A stretch of DNA of 6,069 bases, taken from positions 1-6,069 of the forward strand of contig CAZTJA010000147.1 of the NCBI GenBank assembly GCA_964613745.1, read 5' to 3'. The notes under the pieces are model-generated. The model was not told where the DNA came from, ran no database searches, and saw only the letters and a list, made by a program, of their open reading frames with translations. This DNA comes from CAZTJA01 sp964613745 (GTDB taxonomy: Bacteria; Desulfobacterota; Desulfomonilia; Desulfomonilales; Desulfomonilaceae). The first letter of the stretch is position 1. The number at the start of each line of letters is the position of its first letter. A program made the position numbers and the translations under genes. Shown here one piece after another: positions 1-5,609 of this stretch.

Positions 1-1562
1 TTTTCAGGTTCACGAAAAAGTAGAGTAGCGCGTTTGTATGTGGCGAATCTTCGGGCAAAGCATATGGTGAGAGCTTCGGGATCCAACAACTTGTCAACAT
101 TCTCCAGATCTTTCGCTGGAGCATTTTTGCGTTTTAGCTGCATAAGCATGCGTCTTCTCGCAAAATTGACCAATCTCGTGCGGCAGCGTTCATGAGTTCT
201 CCACAGCTCCGTATCGGGAATTTTGTCCGCACGTTCCCATATTTTTTCATTATCGGGATCTTCCGTCCATCCCGGACCCAAGTAGCGGTCATAGAGCCTA
301 AGCAAATCTCTGGATATATATGACGGTATGTGAACTCCGTTGGTGATAGGGAAGATGGGGACATCGCGCCTGTCGGCATTTGGCCATACCTCGTGCCACA
401 TATCGCGAGTTACGCGGCCGTGCAATTTACTCACCCCATTGGCTCGATTCGTCATTCTCAGACCGAGTACCGGCATACAAAAACCTTCGGAAGAATCTTC
501 GGGTCTTCTCCTGCCGAGACCCAGAAATTTCTCAAAATCAAATCCCATTTTTTCCACATAGCGGCGGAAGTATTTTTCCATGAGATTTCGGCTAAATACG
601 TCATTACCGGCTGGCACGGGGGTGTGAATAGTCAATATACTCTGGCTGGTAACCATTTCCCGGGCTTCTTCCATGGAGAGCCCGTTGTGCTCCATAAAGT
701 GCCGAATTCTCTCCAGGAGAACGAAGGCGGCGTGTCCTTCATTCAGGTGATATACAGAGGGGTTTAGGCCCAGAGCAGCCAAAGCTCGACATCCCCCAAC
801 GCCCAGCACCAACTCCTGCCGAATTCGCATTTCGTCATTTCCGCCGTAGAGCCTTGCAGTAACGGCCCTCATTTCGGGAAGATTTTCGGGAATATCCGCA
901 TCAAGCAAGTAAAGAGGAACTCTGCCTACACCGGCTTTGAGTATTCTGCACCAGACGATCTCGTCTGCGAGTTCAATGGGTATTAAGATTGGAGTGCCGT
1001 CTGTATTTAATTGTTTTTCTAGCGGTAAAGCGTCTATTTCAGTTTTCGGATAGTATTCCTGCTGCCATCCATCTGCCGATAAAGCTTGATGAAAATATCC
1101 TTCTTGGTACATAAGACCTACTCCCGCGAGAGGCAGGTTGAGGTCACTAGCGGATTTAAGATGGTCGCCGGCCAAGAGTCCTAACCCACCGGAATAAATC
1201 GGCAAAGACTCCGTGATCCCGAATTCAAGAGAGAAATAAGCCGTGGTAAAATTTACCGGATGCTCCAAACGATAGTCATATAACCGGGTTCGATCCATAT
1301 AGGCCTCGAATCTTTGCCTAATCTTTTCAGCATGCGCCAGGAACCCCTCGTCGTTTCGAATCTTCGTCAATCGGTGCTTTGAAAGTCTGACCAGCGTCTG
1401 CATCGGATTGTGATTCGTCTCCTGCCACAAACTTTCATCAAGATAATCGAACAACTCGACTGCTTCAGTATTCCAGGAAAACCAGAAATTACTCGCTATT
1501 TCACGTAGACTTTCGAGCCCACCTTCCATTGGCGGAACTACGACATATTTCCGGAAGGTCAT
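1..1562 (-). CDS. glgP: Alpha-glucan (glycogen/maltodextrin) phosphorylase, N-terminal 520 residues; 3' end outside window
   Basis: This gene encodes the PLP-dependent cytoplasmic enzyme that releases glucose-1-phosphate from alpha-1,4-glucans using phosphate. The frame is open from ATG at 1562 to the left edge. Residues 1 to about 110 resemble the N-terminal domain (DUF3417) of bacterial/archaeal-type alpha-glucan phosphorylases, with LREIASNFWFSWN at 19-31. Family motifs follow: YFSLEFGITESLPIYSGG (109-126), GLLAGDHLKSASDL (128-141), GVGLMYQEGYFHQ (147-159), YGGNDEMRIRQE (239-250), YHLNEGHAAF (271-280), IHTPVPAGNDVF (312-323), RMTNRANGVSKLHGRV (369-384), ITNGVHIPSY (406-415) and FARRFATYKRA (502-512), which opens the C-terminal domain. 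The PLP-lysine region is not in the window. The start is supported by AGGAG (complement of 1569-1573), six bases upstream. The short-form family is roughly 700-850 residues, so about a third or more is missing. It is transcribed divergently from the response regulator. I see no frameshift or missing motif. Family is certain; preference for glycogen or maltodextrin cannot be told. Confidence 0.96.
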   Translation of the reverse strand, partial: MTFRKYVVVPPMEGGLESLREIASNFWFSWNTEAVELFDYLDESLWQETNHNPMQTLVRLSKHRLTKIRNDEGFLAHAEKIRQRFEAYMDRTRLYDYRLEHPVNFTTAYFSLEFGITESLPIYSGGLGLLAGDHLKSASDLNLPLAGVGLMYQEGYFHQALSADGWQQEYYPKTEIDALPLEKQLNTDGTPILIPIELADEIVWCRILKAGVGRVPLYLLDADIPENLPEMRAVTARLYGGNDEMRIRQELVLGVGGCRALAALGLNPSVYHLNEGHAAFVLLERIRHFMEHNGLSMEEAREMVTSQSILTIHTPVPAGNDVFSRNLMEKYFRRYVEKMGFDFEKFLGLGRRRPEDSSEGFCMPVLGLRMTNRANGVSKLHGRVTRDMWHEVWPNADRRDVPIFPITNGVHIPSYISRDLLRLYDRYLGPGWTEDPDNEKIWERADKIPDTELWRTHERCRTRLVNFARRRMLMQLKRKNAPAKDLENVDKLLDPEALTICFARRFATYKRATLLFREPE

Positions 1563-1575
1563 TATCAGCTCCTAG

Positions 1576-1607
1576 GTATGATCTCTGAGAACAGATATAT
1601 ATCATAC
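1576..1607. promoter_or_regulatory. Inverted repeat over possible -10 of the phosphorylase gene
   Basis: GTATGAT (1576-1582) and ATCATAC (1601-1607) form a perfect 7-base inverted repeat separated by 18 bases. On the minus strand the distal arm contains TATGAT, which matches five of six bases of the sigma-70 -10 consensus, about 40 bases upstream of the glgP start; no good -35 box lies at the right distance. The spacer contains the palindrome GATATATATC. The arrangement could be an operator overlapping the glgP promoter, but short AT-rich inverted repeats are common by chance. Confidence 0.25.
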
Positions 1608-1984
1608 TCGGATCAAGTATTATTGAATTATGCTGTAGCTTAGATCGATTCGGCCCCAACGTAGTCGAAGATTGGAAACGAATAAATAATAGGCTGAGGT
1701 CCCTCCGAAGCGAAACTATTAAGATGGAGGTTGTCCAAATCAACTGAAAAATTGCGGCAGACAAAACCAAGTATTTCGCGCTGTTTGAATTATGGCCCGC
1801 TAATGTATTGTGCTTATGGAAGCTGAAGATCTCAAGTCCAAAACTGTTTTGTTTCAGGTTCAGTTGTGGTAATTTAGACTCAAATTCAGGGTTGAAACGC
1901 TTGATGATGATGTGTGTCGGTAAATCATCATACGGAACCGAACCCGTGCCGGTAAATCCGGGCAATCTCTGCGAACTTTTCTTG

Positions 1985-2012
1985 GGCTCTGGAGGCGTAA
2001 GCCGTTTTTTTT
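1985..2012 (+). terminator. Weak terminator-like stem followed by eight T residues
   Basis: GGC-GTAA-GCC (1994-2003) is a three-pair stem with a four-base loop; an alternative is GGCT (1985-1988) pairing with AGCC (2000-2003). Eight T residues follow (2005-2012). The T run is typical of an intrinsic terminator but the stem is weak. No gene precedes it on the plus strand, so if it works it would end a small RNA or attenuate a leader transcript of the response regulator. It may equally be chance. Confidence 0.2.
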
Positions 2013-2083
2013 CTTCCGAATAGATTTGGATAACTTTATATATCAGGGATACTAGTTCCAATCCCGGCAGAAAAGGATTACCG

Positions 2084-2605
2084 ATGCCCCGATCTGAAAT
2101 TCTACAGGACAAACTTATTTTGGCCGTGGACGACGAAGAAGACGTTCTCGACATCATCGAGGAAGAGCTTTCGGAGTCCGCCAACATCACCCTGCACACT
2201 GCAACCACTTTTGAAAAGGCACAGCAGTATCTGGTTTCATACACCTATGATTTGGTAATTCTCGACATCATGGGTGTTCGGGGATTCGATCTTTTGCAGA
2301 TAGCCAACAACGCCAATTTTCCGGTAGTAATGCTCACGGCACACGCATTCACTCCTGAAGCGCTGAAAAAATCCATCGAATTGGGTGCAAGAGCTTATCT
2401 CCCGAAAGAAAAGCTTGGTTCACTGGTTCCTTTTCTGGAAGACGTATTGAAACTCAATTATCAATCAGCTTGGAAAAAGGCTCTTAATCAAGTTGGAACT
2501 CTTTTCAACAAGAAATTTGGTTCCGATTGGAGGAAATCTCAGGAAGAATTCTGGGATGATTTTGAGAAGAAATTGTCGATTGAAGAAGGGGCAATTCTGA
2601 AATAG
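2084..2605 (+). CDS. Stand-alone response regulator (receiver domain plus short helical tail)
   Basis: This is a 173-residue cytoplasmic phospho-receiver of two-component signalling. Residues about 10-122 form a CheY-like domain: LILAVDDEED (11-20) gives the acidic pair D16/D17, DLVILDI (56-62) gives the phospho-acceptor D61, VVMLTA (81-86) gives T85, and RAYLPKEKL (103-111) gives the switch aromatic Y105 and the conserved K108. All receiver residues needed for phosphorylation are present. Residues 123-173 are charged, helical-looking and rich in aromatic residues (W129, W148, W157, F158), with no recognisable DNA-binding or enzymatic output domain. The ATG at 2084 is chosen because AAAAGGA lies at 2071-2077, six bases upstream. 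No histidine kinase is adjacent, so it is an orphan here. It is divergent from glgP and 87 bases upstream of the thiolase; whether it controls either is unknown. Receiver identity is firm; output is unknown. Confidence 0.93.
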   Translation: MPRSEILQDKLILAVDDEEDVLDIIEEELSESANITLHTATTFEKAQQYLVSYTYDLVILDIMGVRGFDLLQIANNANFPVVMLTAHAFTPEALKKSIELGARAYLPKEKLGSLVPFLEDVLKLNYQSAWKKALNQVGTLFNKKFGSDWRKSQEEFWDDFEKKLSIEEGAILK

Positions 2606-2614
2606 TTTTTCTTC

Positions 2615-2654
2615 TTCCCGCAGTGGAACTCAATCTATCCACTCGAACCGGGAA
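2615..2654 (+). repeat. Two-tier stem-loop between response regulator and thiolase
   Basis: An inner stem AGTGGA (2622-2627) pairs with TCCACT (2638-2643) around a 10-base loop. An outer stem TTCCCG (2615-2620) pairs with CGGGAA (2649-2654). All twelve pairs are Watson-Crick, with small asymmetric internal loops. No T tract follows in either direction, so it is not a classical intrinsic terminator. It could reduce read-through, act as a processing or stability element, or be an operator for the thiolase gene. Confidence 0.45.
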
Positions 2655-2692
2655 AATTGTAACATAAATAAAGAGTGATCAAGGAGCGATTG

Positions 2693-3922
2693 ATGACTGA
2701 TGTCGTAATAGTCTCCGCATGCCGTACTGCAATTGGCGCGTTCGGTGGAACATTGCGGGACATGCATGCGTCGAGCATAGCAAGTGTACCCATGAAGGAA
2801 GCGATTCAAAGAGCAGGAATATCCAGCGACCTTATAGACGACGTCCGATTCGGCTGTTGTCTCAATCCTACGGATGCCATGAACGTAACGAGGATTGGTG
2901 CCTTAATCGCGGGAATTCCCGATAGTGTTCCTGCTGCAACCATCAATAGAGTCTGCATCTCGGGTATGGAAGCTACCCTATCCGGTGCCGCAATGATCAA
3001 AGCCGGTGCGGCCGATGTACTCCTGACAGGAGGCGTCGAGCACATGTCCGGGGTACCCTACACGCTGGAAAAAGCCCGTTGGGGAGTTCGCATGGGTAAC
3101 GATACCCTGGTTGACGCGATGCAAATGGGACTGCATTGCGGATCCCACATCCTCCCCTACCCTCAGGATGGCCCCGTAGAATTCTTCCGAGGCAAGCCTT
3201 ACATTATGGGGCATACTGCCGAATTTGTGGCTTTGAAACTTGGAATTACTCGTCAGGACCAGGACGAAATAGCCCTGAGAAGCCATAATAACGTGGAGCG
3301 CGCTACCTCGGACGGCACATTTGCAGAAGAGATAGTTCCAATTTCAGTTCCCCAGAGAAAAGGTGATCCCAAGAAGTTCGATAAAGACGAACACTTCAGG
3401 CCCGGTCTGACAATGGAAGCTTTAGCCAAACTTCAGCCCGTTTTTATACCGAAAACCGGAACCGTGACCGCCGGCAACGCCAGTGGAATCAATGACGGTG
3501 CGGCAGCGATGGTTATCATGTCGTCTGAAAAGGCAAAAAGCCTGAATCTGCAGCCGTTGGCCAAAATCAAAGCCGTCGGAATGGGTGCCTGTGATCCGAC
3601 GATTATGGGCCTGAGCCCTGTTCCTGCGGTAAACGATTTGTTAAAAAGATCAGGTCTGACATTGAATGATTTCGATCAAATCGAGTTAAATGAAGCATTT
3701 GCCGCCCAGTATATTGGTTGTGAACGCGAATTGGGACTCAATAGGGAAATCACGAACATTAACGGCTCCGGAATTGGCTTAGGCCATCCGGTGGGCTGCA
3801 CAGGCGCCCGCCTCATGGTGTCTTTGATTCATTCCCTTCGCAAGAGGAACAAGAATCTTGGACTCGCAACATTATGTGGAGGCGGCGGTGTATCGATGGC
3901 TTGTGCTCTGGAAACCATGTAG
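2693..3922 (+). CDS. Thiolase (acetyl-CoA C-acyltransferase family)
   Basis: This is a 409-residue cytoplasmic thiolase, which either cleaves 3-ketoacyl-CoA with CoA or condenses two acyl-CoAs. The catalytic set is complete: nucleophile C88 in NRVCISGMEA (85-94), NEAFAAQ (333-339), H365 in GLGHPVGCTGAR (362-373), and the proton-shuttling C395 in CGGGGVSM (395-402). The N-terminal VVIVSACRTAIGAFGG (4-19), GGVEHMS (113-119) and GTVTAGNASGINDGAAA (256-272) are also typical. A loop at about 146-173, with HCGSH and YPQDGPVEFF, looks longer than in short acetoacetyl-CoA thiolases. ATG 2693 is preferred because AAGGAG (2681-2686) lies six bases upstream; GTG at 2675, upstream of that site, would add six residues. 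The zinc-ribbon gene follows after 23 bases, probably in the same transcript. No other beta-oxidation gene is in view, so substrate chain length and direction cannot be assigned. Confidence 0.95.
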   Translation: MTDVVIVSACRTAIGAFGGTLRDMHASSIASVPMKEAIQRAGISSDLIDDVRFGCCLNPTDAMNVTRIGALIAGIPDSVPAATINRVCISGMEATLSGAAMIKAGAADVLLTGGVEHMSGVPYTLEKARWGVRMGNDTLVDAMQMGLHCGSHILPYPQDGPVEFFRGKPYIMGHTAEFVALKLGITRQDQDEIALRSHNNVERATSDGTFAEEIVPISVPQRKGDPKKFDKDEHFRPGLTMEALAKLQPVFIPKTGTVTAGNASGINDGAAAMVIMSSEKAKSLNLQPLAKIKAVGMGACDPTIMGLSPVPAVNDLLKRSGLTLNDFDQIELNEAFAAQYIGCERELGLNREITNINGSGIGLGHPVGCTGARLMVSLIHSLRKRNKNLGLATLCGGGGVSMACALETM

Positions 3923-3945
3923 TTAGTGATTGGCGAGGAGTTGAC

Positions 3946-4293
3946 TTGTCAGATAAAGTTCCTAAAAAGATCAGTGCCAAAGAAATTATGCAGGATCTCA
4001 AAACTGGAATGACTGATGCGAAGTTGATGGAAAAGTATCACATTTCATTCCAAGGACTTCAGGATCTTTTCGGCAAGTTGATCCAAGCCGGTCTAGCAAC
4101 AAAAACCTACTTTGAAAAAAGGGCTTTAACTCAAACTCCGAGTAAACCAAAAGAAACAGGTTCCGCAACTTGTCCGTACTGCGGATTTAAAGCCGCTGAG
4201 GAATTTAGGGAATGCCCTCAATGTCGGCAAGATGTATCTGAATGGCTGGACACTATGGAGTTGACGAAAATCCTAACAGGTTCATTTGAGTAG
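3946..4293 (+). CDS. Small zinc-ribbon protein with HTH-like N-terminal module, function unknown
   Basis: The 115-residue product has two parts. Residues about 8-50 (AKEIMQDLKTGMTDAKLMEK at 11-30, then YHISFQGLQDLFGKLIQAG at 31-49) look like a compact helical, helix-turn-helix-like module, with the spacing of a 'sense the next helix after a conserved IS/LS turn' fold. I recall related segments (DIRSGM...LMKKY.LS.KGLQ..F.KL) in many uncharacterised deltaproteobacterial proteins. After a polar linker (60-73), CPYCG and CPQC give a C76-x2-C79-x10-C90-x2-C93 set suited to binding one zinc ion. No signal peptide or membrane segment is seen. The start is inferred to be TTG 3946, since CGAGGAG (3934-3940) lies five bases upstream and no in-frame ATG is available except one inside the thiolase gene. 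It is probably co-transcribed with the thiolase and ends before a strong terminator. DNA, RNA or protein binding is possible; the role is not known. Confidence 0.85.
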   Translation: MSDKVPKKISAKEIMQDLKTGMTDAKLMEKYHISFQGLQDLFGKLIQAGLATKTYFEKRALTQTPSKPKETGSATCPYCGFKAAEEFRECPQCRQDVSEWLDTMELTKILTGSFE

Positions 4294-4310
4294 CTTCGAA
4301 ACTTGGTTTA

Positions 4311-4344
4311 AAAGGGAAAGCCGCTCAGGTTTTCCTTTTTTTTT
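4311..4344 (+). terminator. Rho-independent terminator after the thiolase/zinc-ribbon unit
   Basis: AAAGGGAAAGCC (4311-4322) pairs with GGTTTTCCTTT (4328-4338) around a GCTCA loop, giving eleven pairs with one bulged G and one G-T pair. T residues run on to 4344. It starts 17 bases after the zinc-ribbon stop codon. On the opposite strand only four T residues follow the stem (CCCTTTTAAA), so it may also end, less efficiently, the convergent small membrane gene. Confidence 0.88.
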
Positions 4345-4558
4345 AAAAAATAAGTGAGTGATAAAGAATTAATCTCAAGACCAGCATAATAACTATTATC
4401 ACGGCGATCCAGCCCATGACGGTATGAAACTTTTTTGCTGCCGTCAGTAGATGTGCCACAAGGTTTGTTACGGTCACCTTCGTTTGCTGCGGCCGTAAAA
4501 AGCTGAGCAGTAGGTAACCTATTATCATCAGCAGTATTGTAAGCAGTACATATTTCAT
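4343..4558 (-). CDS. Small two-helix membrane protein, function unknown
   Basis: This predicted 71-residue protein has two hydrophobic helices, about 4-21 (VLLTILLMIIGYLLLSFL) and 47-65 (VMGWIAVIIVIMLVLRLIL). The connecting loop carries R22, K27, K42 and K43, so by the positive-inside rule the loop probably faces the cytoplasm. I do not recognise a family. The ATG at 4558 is the only plausible start, because an in-frame TGA lies a little upstream. The ribosome site is poor: GGAG is 17 bases away and AAGA about 9. The stop codon TAA (4345-4343) sits in the T tract of the convergent terminator, so the two genes meet tail to tail. It is divergent from dapF across 105 bases. The well-organised hydrophobic pattern and the neat fit between flanking genes argue that it is real. 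Confidence 0.62.
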   Translation of the reverse strand: MKYVLLTILLMIIGYLLLSFLRPQQTKVTVTNLVAHLLTAAKKFHTVMGWIAVIIVIMLVLRLILYHSLIF

Positions 4559-4633
4559 ACTATTGTCTTGTAATTCTCCACATAGAACTCATATTTCACA
4601 AATGGTCCAGAAAAGGCAAGTCAGTTCGGATTG

Positions 4634-4646
4634 TGGATTTAATCCA
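4634..4646. promoter_or_regulatory. 13-base palindrome upstream of dapF
   Basis: TGGATT-T-AATCCA is a perfect odd palindrome (six-base arms) ending 17 bases before the dapF ATG and 75 bases from the start of the divergent small membrane gene. It lies where a repressor could block transcription or translation initiation of dapF. No clear sigma-70 promoter could be placed around it, and it may be chance. Confidence 0.25.
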
Positions 4647-4663
4647 AGACTTAGGATCTCTTA

Positions 4664-5509
4664 ATGTTTTCATTTGCCAAAATGCACGGAACTTTGAACG
4701 ATTTCGTCGTATTAGACGACATGAACAACTCTTTTGAGTTTTCCTCTGAACAAATCCGCAATGTATGTGACAGACGTGCAGGAATCGGAGCTGATGGTCT
4801 TATTGTTGTTAGATCTAGTAACATAGCTGATTTCTTCATGGATTATTCCAATGCTGACGGATCTGTCGCGGAAATGTGCGGCAACGGAATCAGATGCTTG
4901 GCAAAATTCGTTGCCGATAAAGGTCTCACTCGCAGCCCGCTTATTTCAGTGGAGACTCGGGCCGGTCTGAAGAAGGTGGAAGTTTTCAAAGGACCCGATA
5001 ACCTGGTAGACAGCGTTTTAGTCGACATGGGCCCACCAATATTTGAACCAAAACAAATCCCTGTGGCTTTAAATGGAGCTAATTTGCCCATCATAGATTA
5101 CGGAGTTGCTGCAGGGGGGGAAGATTTTGCCGCGTCATTCGTCTCTATGGGTAATCCGCACTGCGTGATATTTGTGGATACAGACCCAAGTACTTTGCCG
5201 CAGAAATTTGGACCTGAACTCGAAGTTCATTCTCTGTTTCCAGCAAAGACAAACGTGGAGTTCGTGCGAGTAACAAGCAATGACCATATGATCATGCGAG
5301 TCTGGGAGAGAGGAAGCGGAGAGACTTTTTCCTGCGGGACAGGGGCATGTGCTTCCGCCGTTGCGGCCATACTGAAAGGACTCGTAGGAGAGCGGGTGAT
5401 TGTATCGTTGCTAGGTGGTGATTTGGAAATTCAGTGGAAGAAAGAATCATCATCGGTATTCATGAAAGGACCTGCCAGAAAAGTTTTCGAAGGAACGTAT
5501 AATTTTTGA
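4664..5509 (+). CDS. dapF: Diaminopimelate epimerase
   Basis: This cytoplasmic, PLP-independent epimerase converts LL- to meso-diaminopimelate, feeding both lysine synthesis and peptidoglycan cross-linking. The 281-residue length is close to the usual 270-280. Both active-site cysteines are present: C72 in AEMCGNGIRC (69-78) and C224 in GETFSCGTGACAS (219-231). Other family motifs are GIGADGL (40-46), YSNADGS (61-67), SMGNPHCVIFV (161-171), TNVEF (196-200) and VWERGSGE (213-220). The N-terminal signature reads KMHGTLNDFVV (6-16) where the usual form is KMHGLGNDFVV; the key N12 remains. The ATG at 4664 has AGGA at 4653-4656, seven bases upstream. A run of seven G residues (5114-5120) encodes part of A150-G151-G152-E153. 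No other lysine-pathway gene is adjacent. Function is well supported. Confidence 0.97.
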   Translation: MFSFAKMHGTLNDFVVLDDMNNSFEFSSEQIRNVCDRRAGIGADGLIVVRSSNIADFFMDYSNADGSVAEMCGNGIRCLAKFVADKGLTRSPLISVETRAGLKKVEVFKGPDNLVDSVLVDMGPPIFEPKQIPVALNGANLPIIDYGVAAGGEDFAASFVSMGNPHCVIFVDTDPSTLPQKFGPELEVHSLFPAKTNVEFVRVTSNDHMIMRVWERGSGETFSCGTGACASAVAAILKGLVGERVIVSLLGGDLEIQWKKESSSVFMKGPARKVFEGTYNF

Positions 5510-5526
5510 ATCAATTCTCATCTTTG

Positions 5527-5555
5527 TTGACATCCTACCGGTCATGGAATAGAAA
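5527..5555 (+). promoter_or_regulatory. Candidate sigma-70 promoter for the pilin-like gene
   Basis: TTGACA (5527-5532) is a perfect -35 hexamer. Exactly 17 bases later is TAGAAA (5550-5555), four of six matches to TATAAT. Transcription would begin near 5562 and give a leader of about 48 bases that starts with the hairpin at 5568-5583. The -35 box is strong, the -10 box mediocre. It lies in the only gap between dapF and the pilin-like gene. Confidence 0.4.
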
Positions 5556-5567
5556 CCCGATTATCAA

Positions 5568-5583
5568 CCGGCAATGGTGCCGG
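5568..5583 (+). repeat. Perfect hairpin CCGGCA-ATGG-TGCCGG between dapF and the pilin-like gene
   Basis: A six-base, GC-rich perfect inverted repeat with a four-base loop lies 58 bases after the dapF stop and 26 bases before the pilin-like start. Only ATTTC follows, too few T residues for a good intrinsic terminator. If the promoter at 5527-5555 is real, the hairpin sits at the 5' end of the pilin transcript and could protect it or affect translation. A weak dapF terminator or protein-binding site are alternatives. Confidence 0.45.
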
Positions 5584-5609
5584 ATTTCACGACATGGAGA
5601 AATTGAGCC

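Larger units (their letters stand above)
1563..2083. other. Long divergent intergenic region with no convincing gene
   Basis: This stretch of 521 bases separates the divergent starts of the phosphorylase and the response regulator, so it should hold promoters for both. I see no tRNA, known riboswitch or convincing ORF. Visible structure: a 7-base inverted repeat (GTATGAT 1576-1582 and ATCATAC 1601-1607) just upstream of the phosphorylase RBS; a 10-base AT palindrome GATATATATC (1594-1603); a bulged hairpin TGCCGG/CCGGGCA (1947-1964); a weak GGC-GTAA-GCC stem before eight T residues (1994-2012); and an AT-rich stretch (2035-2043) before the regulator's RBS. An open frame on the minus strand crosses the whole region but lacks start signals. 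An unrecognised small RNA or long 5' leader is possible but not demonstrated. Confidence 0.6.

Noticed and set aside
330..767. Plus-strand open frame of 145 codons
   Set aside because: It lies wholly antisense to the clearly coding glgP frame and its translation shows no recognisable motif.
1286..1296. tRNA T-loop-like GGGTTCGATCC
   Set aside because: It lies within conserved glgP coding sequence and no acceptor, D or anticodon arm can be placed around it.
1959..1975. Sigma-54-like element (GGGCA...TGCGAA) upstream of the response regulator
   Set aside because: The spacing between GG and GC is 8-9 bases, not the required 10, and the surrounding consensus bases do not match.
1808..2023. Plus-strand 71-codon frame with a TTG start in the intergenic region
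   Set aside because: No ribosome-binding site precedes it, the sequence has no recognisable pattern, and its last codons run through the T8 tract.
1501..2244. Minus-strand open frame of 247 codons spanning the intergenic region
   Set aside because: It starts antisense within the response regulator and ends antisense within glgP, has no in-frame ATG with a ribosome site in the intergenic part, and its composition (long serine runs, no motif) resembles a shadow frame.
2675..2692. GTG at 2675 as thiolase start
   Set aside because: The AAGGAG at 2681-2686 lies downstream of it and is ideally placed for ATG 2693; family alignment also favours starting near MTDVVIVSA.
2806..3286. Two minus-strand open frames inside the thiolase gene
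   Set aside because: They are antisense to a firmly identified gene and have no motifs or start signals.
3874..3945. Longer form of the zinc-ribbon protein starting at ATG 3874
   Set aside because: The extra 24 residues come from the thiolase coding sequence in another frame and have no ribosome site; the RBS at 3934-3940 points to TTG 3946.
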